This document shows positions 24,614-33,068 of a stretch of 64,000 nt of DNA, piece by piece; position 1 is the stretch's first letter; the number at the start of each line of letters is the position of its first letter. The stretch lies in NCBI GenBank assembly GCA_052034255.1, contig JBPOIU010000078.1:1-64000 (forward strand), in the 5' to 3' direction. A program made the position numbers and the translations under genes. A model generated the notes under the pieces. It was not told the DNA's origin. It did not search any database and was given only the letters and a program-made list of their open reading frames with translations. The stretch is from JADJEK01 sp052034255. GTDB taxonomy: Bacteria > Planctomycetota > B15-G4 > JADJEK01.

Positions 24614-25948
24614 ATGAACGTCCTCGCCAAGGACTTGTGGGTCGAGGTGCGTGATCAGCTGCGCGTGGTGCGCGGCCCAGCCCCCGTCGATCTGTGGCTG
24701 AAGAACACGCGCCCGGTGGATTTCGCGCGCGGCGTGTTCACGCTCGCCGTGCCGACGCGCGTCGTGAAGGACTGGCTCGAGCATCGGTATCGCGACGACA
24801 TCGAAGGCATCTTCCAGCGCCTGACGGGCAGCCCGGTGAAGATCCAGTTGAAGGTCGATTCCGGATTGCCGCTGCTCGCGGCGGCCACCGACGGTGGGCC
24901 GGAGCTGGCGTACGACAAGGCGCTCGCGCCGGAGAACGAATCCGAGTTCGTCGTCGTGCAGGAGAATCGCCTCGCGTCGGCAGCCGTCGCGCGCGTGCTG
25001 AAGGACGTCTCGGCCGGCAACCCGGTGTTCCTGTACGGCGCCGCGGGAACCGGCAAGTCGGCGCTGGTGCAACATCATCTGAAGCGCTCGCTCGACGAGT
25101 CGATGGCCGTGCGCACCAGTGTGTCGATCACGGCCGAAGCGTTCTCGCAGGGTCTCGTGCGCGCGATTCGCGAGAGCGACGTCTCCGCGTTCCGCGGGCG
25201 CATGCTCGCCGCGGACGCGTTCGTGCTCGAAGAGGCGCATCGGTTGCGCGGCAAGACGCGCACACAGCGCGAAGTCCTGTCGGTGCTGCGCTACTACCTC
25301 GAGCGTGGCCGCCCGGTGATCCTGACCAGCCGCCATCCGCCGAACGCGATCTTCCTGCTCGACGAGGCGTTGCGTTCGTACTTCCTGTCCGGCGTGCTGC
25401 TGCGCATCGCGGACTTCAGTCCGGCATCGCGCGTACGCGTGCTCGAAGAGCGCGCCAAGCGATTCGCGCGCCCCGTGCCGCTCGTCACGATCGAACGCGT
25501 CGTCGACCGCATCCCGGGATCGCTCGATCGCCAAGTGCGCTTCCTCGAGAAGATCGCGGCGTACGCGGCGCTGGCCGAACGCGAGCCGACGCCCGAGTTC
25601 GTCGCCGAGCGCTTCCCCGAACTGGCGGGGCGTGGCGACAAGGAATGCGATCTGCCGCGCGTGATTCAGTGGGTCGCCGAACGCTTCGGTTCGACGCCGC
25701 AGGACATCGCGTCGGCGCGCAAGGTCCGCAGTTCGGTGATCGCGCGCCACCTCGTGATCTACGTCGCGACCGAGGTCTTCGGACTGTCGGCGCGCCGCGT
25801 CGCGAGGCATCTCGGCGGGCTGTCGCCGTCGACCACCGCGTACGCGCGCCGCAAGATCGAGCAACTCCGGCGCGACGACGCGCTGTTCGATGCGCGCGTC
25901 CGGCGTTTGCTGGACGACCTCAACGCCGGCCAGAAGATGTTGTTCTGA
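24614..25948 (+). CDS. DnaA-like AAA+ ATPase with atypical DNA-binding domain
   Basis: The 444-residue protein has the three parts of DnaA. A domain-I-like N-terminus covers residues 1-80 (LWVEVRDQL, WLEHRYRDDIEGIF). An AAA+ core has Walker A GAAGTGKS near 141-149 and FVLEEAHRL in the Walker B position. A C-terminal helical domain (about 360-430) corresponds to domain IV. The canonical signature in domain IV (GGRDHSTV) reads GGLSPSTT here, so contacts with DnaA boxes may differ. It could be the replication initiator of this lineage or a paralogue. No TTATCCACA-type boxes or gyrB/dnaN neighbours are visible; tmk and holB follow. Confidence 0.75.
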   Translation: MNVLAKDLWVEVRDQLRVVRGPAPVDLWLKNTRPVDFARGVFTLAVPTRVVKDWLEHRYRDDIEGIFQRLTGSPVKIQLKVDSGLPLLAAATDGGPELAYDKALAPENESEFVVVQENRLASAAVARVLKDVSAGNPVFLYGAAGTGKSALVQHHLKRSLDESMAVRTSVSITAEAFSQGLVRAIRESDVSAFRGRMLAADAFVLEEAHRLRGKTRTQREVLSVLRYYLERGRPVILTSRHPPNAIFLLDEALRSYFLSGVLLRIADFSPASRVRVLEERAKRFARPVPLVTIERVVDRIPGSLDRQVRFLEKIAAYAALAEREPTPEFVAERFPELAGRGDKECDLPRVIQWVAERFGSTPQDIASARKVRSSVIARHLVIYVATEVFGLSARRVARHLGGLSPSTTAYARRKIEQLRRDDALFDARVRRLLDDLNAGQKMLF

Positions 25949-26043
25949 AGTCACCCGCCGCGGGCCGCTCGCACCCGATCGCGATCGCTCTCCCGCGGAA
26001 CGACTCCCAAACGATCCGCCAACGACTCGAAGAGAGCTCACCC

Positions 26044-26664
26044 ATGTTCATCGTCATCGAAGGCATCGACGGCTGCGGGAAGTCGACCCAGGCCAAAATG
26101 CTCGTCGACGCGCTGCGCGCGGCGAAGTCGGCACCGAAGGCCGGCGTGCTGCATCTGCATGAGCCGGGCGGCACGGCCCTCGGCGACGCGATGCGCGAAC
26201 TCCTGTTGCGTACCGAGCCGAAGATCGGGATCTCGGCGCACGCGGAGGCGTTGCTCTACAACGCGGCGCGGGCGCAACTCGTCGACGAGGTGTTGATGCC
26301 GGCGCTGGCGGCCGGCAAGACGGTCGTCTGCGAGCGCTACTTCTATTCGACGATCGCGTACCAGGGCTACGGCCTGCAGCAGGACACGGGAGCGCTGCAC
26401 GGACTGTGCGCATACGCGACCGGTCGCCTGAAGCCCGATCGCGTCGTGCTGCTCGATCTGCCCGCGGCGCAGTCGTTCGAGCGCATGAAGCGCGGCAAGG
26501 ATCGCATCGAGTCGCGCGGGCACGAGTACCTCGAGCACGTTCGTCAGGGCTACTTGCTGCTGAAGAGCCGCGAACCCGAGCGCTTCCGCGTCGTGTCCGC
26601 GGTGGGGGCGCCGAACGAGGTCCACACCCGGATCATCGAGGCGCTGTCGGATGTTCTTTCGTGA
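26044..26664 (+). CDS. tmk: Thymidylate kinase
   Basis: The 206-residue enzyme phosphorylates dTMP to dTDP for DNA synthesis. It has the P-loop EGIDGCGKST at residues 6-15, the HEPGGT motif near 50 and ERYFYSTIAYQGYG near 100. The lid region is basic (RMKRGKDRIESRG). The last 14 bases overlap the next gene, a clamp-loader subunit, a pairing common in bacteria. Confidence 0.95.
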   Translation: MFIVIEGIDGCGKSTQAKMLVDALRAAKSAPKAGVLHLHEPGGTALGDAMRELLLRTEPKIGISAHAEALLYNAARAQLVDEVLMPALAAGKTVVCERYFYSTIAYQGYGLQQDTGALHGLCAYATGRLKPDRVVLLDLPAAQSFERMKRGKDRIESRGHEYLEHVRQGYLLLKSREPERFRVVSAVGAPNEVHTRIIEALSDVLS

Positions 26665-27679
26665 CGTCCTCGGGCACGCGGAGCCGATCGCGCGCCTGAA
26701 GGAAGCGCTCCACGGCGGACGACTGCACCACGCGCTGCTGTTCTCGGGCAAGCGCGGCGTCGGCAAGCGCACGATCGCGGAAGTGCTCGCCGCGTCGATC
26801 CTCTGCCGCCAAGGCGGCGACGAAGCCTGCGGCACGTGCGAGTCGTGCGTGCAGTTCGCCGCGGGCTCGAATCCCGACTTCGAACGGTTGAAGCGTGAGG
26901 TCGGCAAGCGCGACGTCGGGATCGGACAGGTGCGCGGTCTGCTCGACTTCTTGCATCGCAAGACGCATGCGGGCGGCGCGCGCGTCGCGTTGATCGACGA
27001 AAGCGAGCGCTTGACCAACGAAGCCCAGAACGCGTTCCTGAAGACGCTCGAAGAGCCGCCGCAGGGAACCCATCTGATCCTCGTCACCAGTGCGATCGAC
27101 CGCCTGTTGCCGACCATACGCTCGCGCTGCGCCGTGTTCCGTTTCGGCCGGCTCGATGACGACGACGTGCGCTCGTTCGCGGCACGCAATGGGCTCGACG
27201 CCGACGCGCCGATCGAACTCGCGCTCGGCAGCCCCGGCCAGGCGCAGCGTCTGTGCGCGAAGGAAGTCCGCGCCGTGCGCGAAGCGGTCGACGAGTTCGT
27301 GCGTTTCGACGTCCCGCCCGTGCTCGCCGCGCGGCGCATCGTGGATGCCGCCGCGGCCGCCGACGCATCCGACGACGACGAAGAGACCGGCGACGAACGT
27401 GAGAAGCAACGCGACGCACTGGCGATCGCGCTGCGCCAGCTCTCGTTCGTGCTGCGGGACGCGTTGGTGTTGGCCGATGGCGGGCCGCGGGAGTCGCTGT
27501 TGAACGCGCGTCTCGCCGAGGTGCTCGAGCGCGTCCGCGGTCGATTCGATGGGGGACAACTCGAGGACGCGATCGATGCGTGCGACCTCGCGATCATGGA
27601 TCTGGCGCGCAATGCCGATCCGGCGCTGGTCCTGGTCGGGGTTTGCGCGCAAGCCCGCTCCGGCCTCTACGGCGTCTGA
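26651..27679 (+). CDS. holB: DNA polymerase III delta-prime subunit
   Basis: The 342-residue protein is the clamp-loader delta-prime subunit. Four cysteines at about 52, 60, 63 and 66 form the zinc module of clamp loaders. The P-loop is GKRGVGKRT (33-41), followed by ALIDESERLTNEAQNAFLKTLEEPP. IRSRC carries the Ser-Arg-Cys sensor motif that supplies the arginine finger. Its stop codon lies at the edge of repeat copy B. Confidence 0.92.
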   Translation: MFFRDVLGHAEPIARLKEALHGGRLHHALLFSGKRGVGKRTIAEVLAASILCRQGGDEACGTCESCVQFAAGSNPDFERLKREVGKRDVGIGQVRGLLDFLHRKTHAGGARVALIDESERLTNEAQNAFLKTLEEPPQGTHLILVTSAIDRLLPTIRSRCAVFRFGRLDDDDVRSFAARNGLDADAPIELALGSPGQAQRLCAKEVRAVREAVDEFVRFDVPPVLAARRIVDAAAAADASDDDEETGDEREKQRDALAIALRQLSFVLRDALVLADGGPRESLLNARLAEVLERVRGRFDGGQLEDAIDACDLAIMDLARNADPALVLVGVCAQARSGLYGV

Positions 27680-27790
27680 TCGACGACGTCCAAGGGTCGG
27701 CGCGTCCAGCGACGAATTTCGGACGGAGCCGATCCCGCACCAGGTGTCCGAGGCGACGGCAGTCGCCGCCCCGTTCACTAGGCACAGGTG
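27676..27790 (-). repeat. Dispersed 115-bp repeat, copy B
   Basis: The reverse complement of this segment matches copy A (25-139) at 104 of 115 positions without gaps. It begins inside the holB stop codon. Relative to holB it has the same orientation as copy A has to its own upstream gene. The internal inverted repeat is imperfect here. Confidence 0.8.
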
Positions 27791-28010
27791 TCCGGCGAGA
27801 CCGTGAGAACGCGCAGACTCATTCGGTTGCGGGCGTAGCCCGCGGCGGCGAGGCCGTGAATCTCATGAATTGGGCCCCCGCGGCGTGGCGAGCCTCCGCG
27901 CCCGCTCGCTCGGCTCAAGTGCCGTCGACTTCACGACGATAGACACGGTGCGGAGCGTGCCGCGCTCCGCGTCCGAGGCGTCGTGGAGCCCGCCGCGAGC
28001 GGGAACTGGC
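27680..28010. other. 331-bp gene-free gap
   Basis: The gap holds repeat copy B, then a short hairpin at 27829-27843 (six-pair arms around GTA, possibly the end of the holB transcript). About 165 bases follow in which I see no convincing promoter or small gene. A longer in-frame extension of the next gene runs through it but has no family-like sequence. Confidence 0.5.
27829..27843 (+). terminator. Short hairpin downstream of holB
   Basis: GCGGGC and GCCCGC pair around a 3-base loop, about 150 bases after holB and beyond the dispersed repeat. No T-run follows, so termination here is only possible. Confidence 0.3.
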
Positions 28011-28406
28011 ATGAGTGGTTCGCCGACGATGGCCGAGATGATCCGCGTACTGACGCGCCGCGATGCGCGCTACCGCGCGGGCGCGTACGAGTTCGTGCTC
28101 GAAGCCCTCGACTTCGCGATGCTGCACTTCGGCAAGCACCGCCGCCGCGGGCCCGATCGGCACCTGAGCGTCCACGAGTTGCTGGACGGGATCCGCAGTT
28201 TTGCGGTCACGCAGTTCGGCCCGCTCGGACGCCTCGTGTTGGAGTCGATGGGGATCTACTCCACCGCGGATCTGGGAGAGATCGTCTTCAACCTGGTCGA
28301 TGCCGGGTTGCTGAACAAGCAAGACGCCGACAGCAAAGAGGCGTTCGCGCGCGGCTTCTCGTTCCATCAAGCGTTCGACGTCGACGCGTTGGTCACGCTC
28401 GAATAG
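28011..28406 (+). CDS. Minf_1886/TIGR04138-type protein of Planctomycetes and Verrucomicrobia
   Basis: The 131-residue protein matches a small uncharacterised family I know as restricted to Planctomycetes and Verrucomicrobia. Its hallmarks are RYRAGAYEFVLEALDF near the N-terminus, then HLSVHELLDGIR and a FGPLGRLVLESMGIYSTADLGEIVFNLVD stretch, of which the last part is the clearest. There is no signal peptide or enzymatic motif. An ATG at 28029 would start closer to the family N-terminus; I kept the first ATG because both are plausible. It is the strongest single clue to the organism's phylum. Confidence 0.8.
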   Translation: MSGSPTMAEMIRVLTRRDARYRAGAYEFVLEALDFAMLHFGKHRRRGPDRHLSVHELLDGIRSFAVTQFGPLGRLVLESMGIYSTADLGEIVFNLVDAGLLNKQDADSKEAFARGFSFHQAFDVDALVTLE

Positions 28407-28453
28407 CGGAGCTTGCGATCGCGCGACGCGCTGGCAGGATCGCGCATCGCTTC

Positions 28454-29248
28454 GTGACTCCGTGGGGCGCGCGCGTGTTCCGGAACGATCTCGGCCTGTG
28501 GGCGTTCGAGGCGCGGCACGGACTCGGCGGCGTGCCGCACGCGTTCGCGCCCGCCGACGCATGGGGCGGCTACGACGCGCATCGGCGGGAGGATCGCGTG
28601 CGACTGCGCGACGCGCTCGCTCCGACGAACCGATTGGTCGAGACCCACCAGACGCATTCGGCGCACGTCGCGATCGTCACGGATCGCACGACGTCGGCGG
28701 AGCTCGCCGCGGCGGACCTCGGCGGGATCGACGCGTTGGTGACTCGCATCCCAGGGGTGTTGTTGCACGCGATCGCCGCGGACTGTCCGCTCGTGTTCTT
28801 CGCCGACCGCGATGCGGACGCCGTCGCCTTGGCCCACAGCGGCTGGCGCGGAACGGTGGGCGGAGTCGTCGCGGCGACGGTCTCGACCCTCGTCGACGGG
28901 CTCGGCGCGCGGCGCGAGCGGCTGCACGCCGGGATCGCGCCGGCCGCCGCGGGTTGCTGCTACGAGATCGGTCCGGAGGTCGTCGCGCGGTTCGCGGCGC
29001 TGCCGGTGGACGTCTCGACCGCGCTGCGCGCGAGCGAGCGCGACGACCATGCGTATCTCGATCTCGAGCGTGTGCTGATCGCGCTGCTCGAGCGCGAAGG
29101 GATCACCCGCGACCGCATCGAGACGGCGGCGACGTGCACGATCTGCGGCGGAGCGCGCTTCCATTCGCATCGCCGCGCACATGGCCGCGCGGGACGGATG
29201 AGCGGTGTCATCGCGTGCGTGGGTGAACGAGTGCCGCGCGCCGAATAG
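28454..29248 (+). CDS. PgeF/YfiH-family purine nucleoside phosphorylase or peptidoglycan-editing factor
   Basis: The 264-residue protein belongs to the YfiH/DUF152 family, described both as laccase-like and as a purine nucleoside phosphorylase/adenosine deaminase that also edits peptidoglycan precursors. Likely active-site residues are His in ETHQTH (about 65-68), Cys in AADCP (about 111) and His in HSGWRGT (about 128). CTICGGARFHSHRR near the C-terminus is typical. The start is unclear: GTG 28454 is my choice, and GTG 28475 is also possible. It follows the TIGR04138-type gene by about 50 bases. Confidence 0.88.
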   Translation: MTPWGARVFRNDLGLWAFEARHGLGGVPHAFAPADAWGGYDAHRREDRVRLRDALAPTNRLVETHQTHSAHVAIVTDRTTSAELAAADLGGIDALVTRIPGVLLHAIAADCPLVFFADRDADAVALAHSGWRGTVGGVVAATVSTLVDGLGARRERLHAGIAPAAAGCCYEIGPEVVARFAALPVDVSTALRASERDDHAYLDLERVLIALLEREGITRDRIETAATCTICGGARFHSHRRAHGRAGRMSGVIACVGERVPRAE

Positions 29249-29302
29249 GCGCGCGGGCGTGCGCGACTCGGCGCAATGCGCGCGACGCGGTACTGCTGCC
29301 GA

Positions 29303-31612
29303 TCAGTTGTCCCGCTTCGCCGATTCGCCGGGCTTCGGCGTTTCCGCCGGATCGGGCTGGATCGCCGCGAACTTCGCGTATGCGGGCACCGAGGCCGGGT
29401 CGAGCCCCAACTTGCGCAGCAACGTCACGAGCCCGAGCTGCAGCTGGTTGTCTTCTTGGAAGTCCCCAAGGAAGCCATTGCCCGGGAACGGCTTTGCGCG
29501 CTGATCGGCGACCTTGTCGCGGATTTGGCGGCGCAGCCATTTGCGGACCTCGTTCTTGTCGAGGTGTGTGGCCAGTGAGTCGTAGAACGCGTCGAACTCG
29601 GGGTACTTCGCCGTGTCGCCGCCGTCGCCCTCGGCGAGTTCGACGAACAACTTCTCGTGTCCCGGGAAGTGCTGCTCGACGTACTTCTTGAACGTCTCTT
29701 TCTGGATGAGGTCGGCCAGCTCCTCTTCTTTCCACGGAGCGGTGCCGACGAACTTCACCTTCTCGTCGGGTTCGATGCCGCCTTGCATGACGACGCGACC
29801 GTCGAGGTCGATCTCGGTGTGGATCGAGCGTCCGCTCGGCAGGAAGTAGCGCTGCGTCGTCAACTTGACGATGCCGCCGAAGTCGTACTTGCCGTTGCCG
29901 TTCAGGTCCTTGAACGACTCGCCCGGATCCCAGCTCTGGTTGCGGTTCGCGTCGAACTCCACTGGCTCCGCGGGCTGCGTGACCAGTGAGTACGGGTTCT
30001 GCACCGAGCCCTTGCCGAACGTCCGCTCGCCGACCAGCGTCGCGCGCTCGTAGAACTTCAGCGCACCCGAGACGATCTCCGACGCCGACGCCGAGCGATC
30101 GTTGATCAGCACGACCATTGGTTCGGTGCGACCGACCGCGTTGCGCGGCGTCATGTAGTCGCGACGATCGGTCTGCGCGTGGCGGCCCTCGGTGTAGACC
30201 GCGAGCTTGTTCGGTCCGACGAACTCGCCGACGATCTCGATCGCGGCGCGCATGTAGCCGCCGGGGTTGTAGCGCAGGTCGAGCACGAATGCCTTGGCGC
30301 CGCGCGCGACCAGCGCTTCGCACGCCGCGTGCAGTTCCTGGGCGGTGTTCTCGCCGAACGTCAGGACTTCGACGTAGCCGATGTTCGCCGGGAACAGCTC
30401 CCAGTACACGGAGTCGATCTGGATCACCTGGCGCTGGATCTTGAACTTGCGCGGTTCCTTCCAGCCGGCGCGGAAGATCTCGACCTCGACGTACGTTCCC
30501 GGTTCACCCTTCAGCCGCTTGATCGTCTCCTCTTGGGGCTGATTCAACGTGTCCCAGCCATCGACCTTGAGGACGACGTCGTCGGAGCGCAGGCCGATCG
30601 CGTACGCCGGACCGGAGTAGATCGGGCGATCGATCTGGAACGAGCCGTTCACGGTGTTCACATACGCGCCGATGCCTGCGTACTCGCGATTCAAGTCGAG
30701 CAGCCAGCGCTCGTACTCGCTCGGGCTCATGTACGTCGAGTGCGGGTCGAGGTACGCGAGCATGCCCTTCGCCGCGGCGGACAGGAGCTTCTCGTCGCCT
30801 TCCTTGCCCTGGAGTTGCTCGCCGACGAGGTGCTCCGATTTCACCATCGCGATGATCTCGCGCAGCAAGTCGAGGTTGTCGTTCGACTGCTGCGCCATGC
30901 TGCGCTCTTCGCGATTCGCGAGCATCTGCTGCAGTCGCTCGATGCGTGCGTAGGCGCGCGCGAGCTGACCTTCGGGCGTCGGATCGCCCTGGATCTCGGC
31001 GAGCGTGCCGCGGGCGGAGTCGTAGTCCTTGATCTCGGCCAGGCCGAGCGCGCCCCAGATGCGGAACTCGCGATTCTCCGACGCCAGCAGCTGCTTGAGC
31101 TCCGTGCGGGCCCGCGCCTTCGCGGCGCTGCCCCCGACGTCGTGCAGCGTCGTCGCGAGCGCGACCTTCACTTGCGGGTCGTAGGTGCGATCGAGCGAGT
31201 CCGCGAGCGCGTTGCGGATCGCTTCCGAGCGCGAGAAGTTCTCGGCCAAGCGGATCGCCGCGATGCGCGCGTCGTTCGGTAGGTCCGACGTGATCAGAGT
31301 GATCAGCGCCGATTCGTTGCCTTCGTCGGCTCCGAGTTGGGCGAGCGCGCGCAATACGCCGATCTTCACCCACTCGCTCGGCGCGGTGTCGAGCACGGCC
31401 CGGATCTGCGGGACCGCCTGCTCGCCCATGTCGATCAGCATGTCGGAACCGAGCAGCATCTCGTGCATGCCGCCGCTCGCCATGACGGCCTTGGCGTCGT
31501 CGACCGTGGGGTCGCCCTCGGCTTGGGCGAACACGGCGGACAGGGGAGCGAACAGCGCGAGGACCACGAAACCCGCACGGAATCGTGCGAACGAGGAGCA
31601 CAGCGAATTCAT
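29303..31612 (-). CDS. S41-family C-terminal processing protease with HEAT N-terminus and calcium-type loops
   Basis: The 769-residue protein has a signal peptide (residues 1-28, ending VFAQ) and HEAT-like helices over about 35-240. A PDZ segment and an S41 protease domain follow. The Ser nucleophile is in DRSASASE near residue 510 and the Lys in FGKGSVQ near 535. Between that Lys and the TQRYFLPSGRSIH strand lies an insertion (about 548-577) with two Asp/Asn-rich loops, DANRNQSWDPGE and DLNGNGKYDFG. These match dockerin or EF-hand calcium loops. The ATG at 31612 has GGAGAG nine bases upstream. It likely trims exported proteins in the periplasm. The roughly 300-bp divergent gap before moaC shows no clear promoter. 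Confidence 0.9.
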   Translation of the reverse strand: MNSLCSSFARFRAGFVVLALFAPLSAVFAQAEGDPTVDDAKAVMASGGMHEMLLGSDMLIDMGEQAVPQIRAVLDTAPSEWVKIGVLRALAQLGADEGNESALITLITSDLPNDARIAAIRLAENFSRSEAIRNALADSLDRTYDPQVKVALATTLHDVGGSAAKARARTELKQLLASENREFRIWGALGLAEIKDYDSARGTLAEIQGDPTPEGQLARAYARIERLQQMLANREERSMAQQSNDNLDLLREIIAMVKSEHLVGEQLQGKEGDEKLLSAAAKGMLAYLDPHSTYMSPSEYERWLLDLNREYAGIGAYVNTVNGSFQIDRPIYSGPAYAIGLRSDDVVLKVDGWDTLNQPQEETIKRLKGEPGTYVEVEIFRAGWKEPRKFKIQRQVIQIDSVYWELFPANIGYVEVLTFGENTAQELHAACEALVARGAKAFVLDLRYNPGGYMRAAIEIVGEFVGPNKLAVYTEGRHAQTDRRDYMTPRNAVGRTEPMVVLINDRSASASEIVSGALKFYERATLVGERTFGKGSVQNPYSLVTQPAEPVEFDANRNQSWDPGESFKDLNGNGKYDFGGIVKLTTQRYFLPSGRSIHTEIDLDGRVVMQGGIEPDEKVKFVGTAPWKEEELADLIQKETFKKYVEQHFPGHEKLFVELAEGDGGDTAKYPEFDAFYDSLATHLDKNEVRKWLRRQIRDKVADQRAKPFPGNGFLGDFQEDNQLQLGLVTLLRKLGLDPASVPAYAKFAAIQPDPAETPKPGESAKRDN

Positions 31613-31908
31613 GGGGAGCATCTCTCCGAGTGCAGGGACGCGGCCGGATCGGGTCACGCAGGAGTGCAGCTTCGTTAGGAGCATCGACGGCGCATTACCA
31701 GGGTCTTGAGGCGCCCACGAGGGAGACGAGCGATTCCTTCGAGGTGTTGGCGCCCCGGTCGAGGAATCCGAACCTGGGCGCATGGCCGTGGTTCGCGAAA
31801 CCCGGGCGCTCCGACTCCAGAACCGATCCGTTCGAAGAGTCGAAGATAGGAGCTGGCTCCGGCACCCGTCGGCGGGAAATCTCAGCGTCCCTCGGTACCC
31901 TGGGCCCG

Positions 31909-32439
31909 ATGACACGAACCCCCAGTCGCCGCCTGACGCACGTCGACGCGAAGGGCGCCGCTCGCATGGTCGACGTGGAAGCCAAACCGGTCACGGCGCG
32001 GCGCGCTCTCGCGGAGGCGATCGTCCGCGTCCTGCCGTCCACGCTGGCGCTGGCGCGGAGCGCCGCGAACAAGAAGGGCCGCGTGTTCGACGTCGCGCGC
32101 TTGGCCGGCATCGTCGCGGCGAAGCGCTGCCCCGACCTCATTCCGCTGTGCCATCCGACCGCGCTGACCTCGACTCGCGTCGACGTCGCCGCGTTCGGGC
32201 CCGACCGCATCCGCATCGAAGCCGAGGTGCGAGCCCTCGATCGCACGGGTGTGGAGATGGAAGCTCTGACCGCCGCCGCAGTCGCGGCGCTGACCGTCTA
32301 CGACATGCTGAAGGCGGTCGAACGCGGCATCACGATCGAGTGCGTGCGCCTGCTGGAGAAGGAGGGCGGCAAGTCCGGGTCCTTCGCGCGCCCGGCCACG
32401 CGTCCGCGTGCGCGTTCGGCGAAGCGGGGGCGCAAGTGA
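31909..32439 (+). CDS. moaC: Cyclic pyranopterin monophosphate synthase MoaC
   Basis: The 176-residue enzyme completes formation of cyclic pyranopterin monophosphate in molybdenum cofactor synthesis. It keeps HVDAKGAARMVDV near residue 11, IPLCHP near 80 and GVEMEALTAAAVAALTVYDM. A basic Arg/Lys tail at the C-terminus is longer than usual. It overlaps the next gene (TGATG). No molybdenum-cofactor riboswitch-like structure was recognised upstream. Confidence 0.95.
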   Translation: MTRTPSRRLTHVDAKGAARMVDVEAKPVTARRALAEAIVRVLPSTLALARSAANKKGRVFDVARLAGIVAAKRCPDLIPLCHPTALTSTRVDVAAFGPDRIRIEAEVRALDRTGVEMEALTAAAVAALTVYDMLKAVERGITIECVRLLEKEGGKSGSFARPATRPRARSAKRGRK

Positions 32440-32960
32440 TGCGCGCCGTCGTCGTCATCGTCAGCGACCGCCGGTCGACGGGCGAGGCGAAGGACGAGAC
32501 CGCGCCGCGGCTCGCGGCATTGCTCGCACCGCACGGATTCGTGCTGACGCCGACCGTGATCGTGCCCGACGAACGCGACGCGATCGCGGCGGCGTTGCGC
32601 GACGCATCGACCCAGGCCGAGCTCGTCGTCACGAGTGGCGGCACCGGGATCGGTCCACGCGACGTGACGCCCGAAGCGACGCGCGCCGTGCTCGATCGGG
32701 AGATCCCGGGCTTTGGCGAAGCCATGCGCGCCGCGTCGCGCGCGAAGACGCCGTTCGCGGACCTCTCGCGCGCGACCGCCGGCACGCGCGGCGCGGCATT
32801 GATCGTCAACTTGCCAGGGAGCCCGAAGGGGGCCGAGGAGTGCCTGCGCGCGGTACTGCCGGCCGTGGTCCACGGACTCAAGTCGTTGGCCGGCGCCGTC
32901 AAGGACTGCCAGGTCGAGTTGGCACGTGAACTCCGCGATCCGCCGTCCGGCCGGGAATAG
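32439..32960 (+). CDS. mog: Molybdopterin adenylyltransferase-type protein (MogA/MoaB)
   Basis: The 173-residue protein belongs to the MoaB/Mog family, which activates molybdopterin with AMP before metal insertion. SDRRSTGEAKDETAP opens the fold, TSGGTGIGPRDVTPEAT is the substrate-binding motif near residue 66, and LPGSPKGAEECL is near 125. MogA and MoaB cannot be told apart reliably here. Translation is coupled to moaC. Confidence 0.9.
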   Translation: MRAVVVIVSDRRSTGEAKDETAPRLAALLAPHGFVLTPTVIVPDERDAIAAALRDASTQAELVVTSGGTGIGPRDVTPEATRAVLDREIPGFGEAMRAASRAKTPFADLSRATAGTRGAALIVNLPGSPKGAEECLRAVLPAVVHGLKSLAGAVKDCQVELARELRDPPSGRE

Positions 32961-32978
32961 AACGCGCCTCACGGTTCC

Positions 32979-33006
32979 TTGACAGCACGGGATGGGCCCG
33001 GACAAT
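32979..33006 (+). promoter_or_regulatory. Sigma-70-type promoter for efp-accB-accC
   Basis: A perfect TTGACA (32979-32984) and GACAAT (33001-33006) are 16 bases apart, about 63 bases before the GTG of efp. The -10 matches four of six consensus bases. Confidence 0.65.
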
Positions 33007-33068
33007 CACGCGCTTTTCGCCAGCGCTCCCTTCGGATCGCGACTGCACGGCTGGCCTCGGAGATCTGC

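Noticed and set aside
21440..26041. Very long open frame (about 1,530 codons) on the minus strand
   Set aside because: It runs opposite to the TPR metallopeptidase and the DnaA-like gene and reads as Arg/Ala/His-rich sequence with no domains. High GC third positions keep the antisense frame open.
31741..31815. tRNA-like TTCGAATCC-type segment
   Set aside because: A GGTTCGGATTCC-like string occurs on the minus strand but no acceptor, D or anticodon stems form around it.
31613..31908. Molybdenum-cofactor riboswitch before moaC
   Set aside because: I looked for a structured leader and found none; the divergent gap showed no convincing promoter either.
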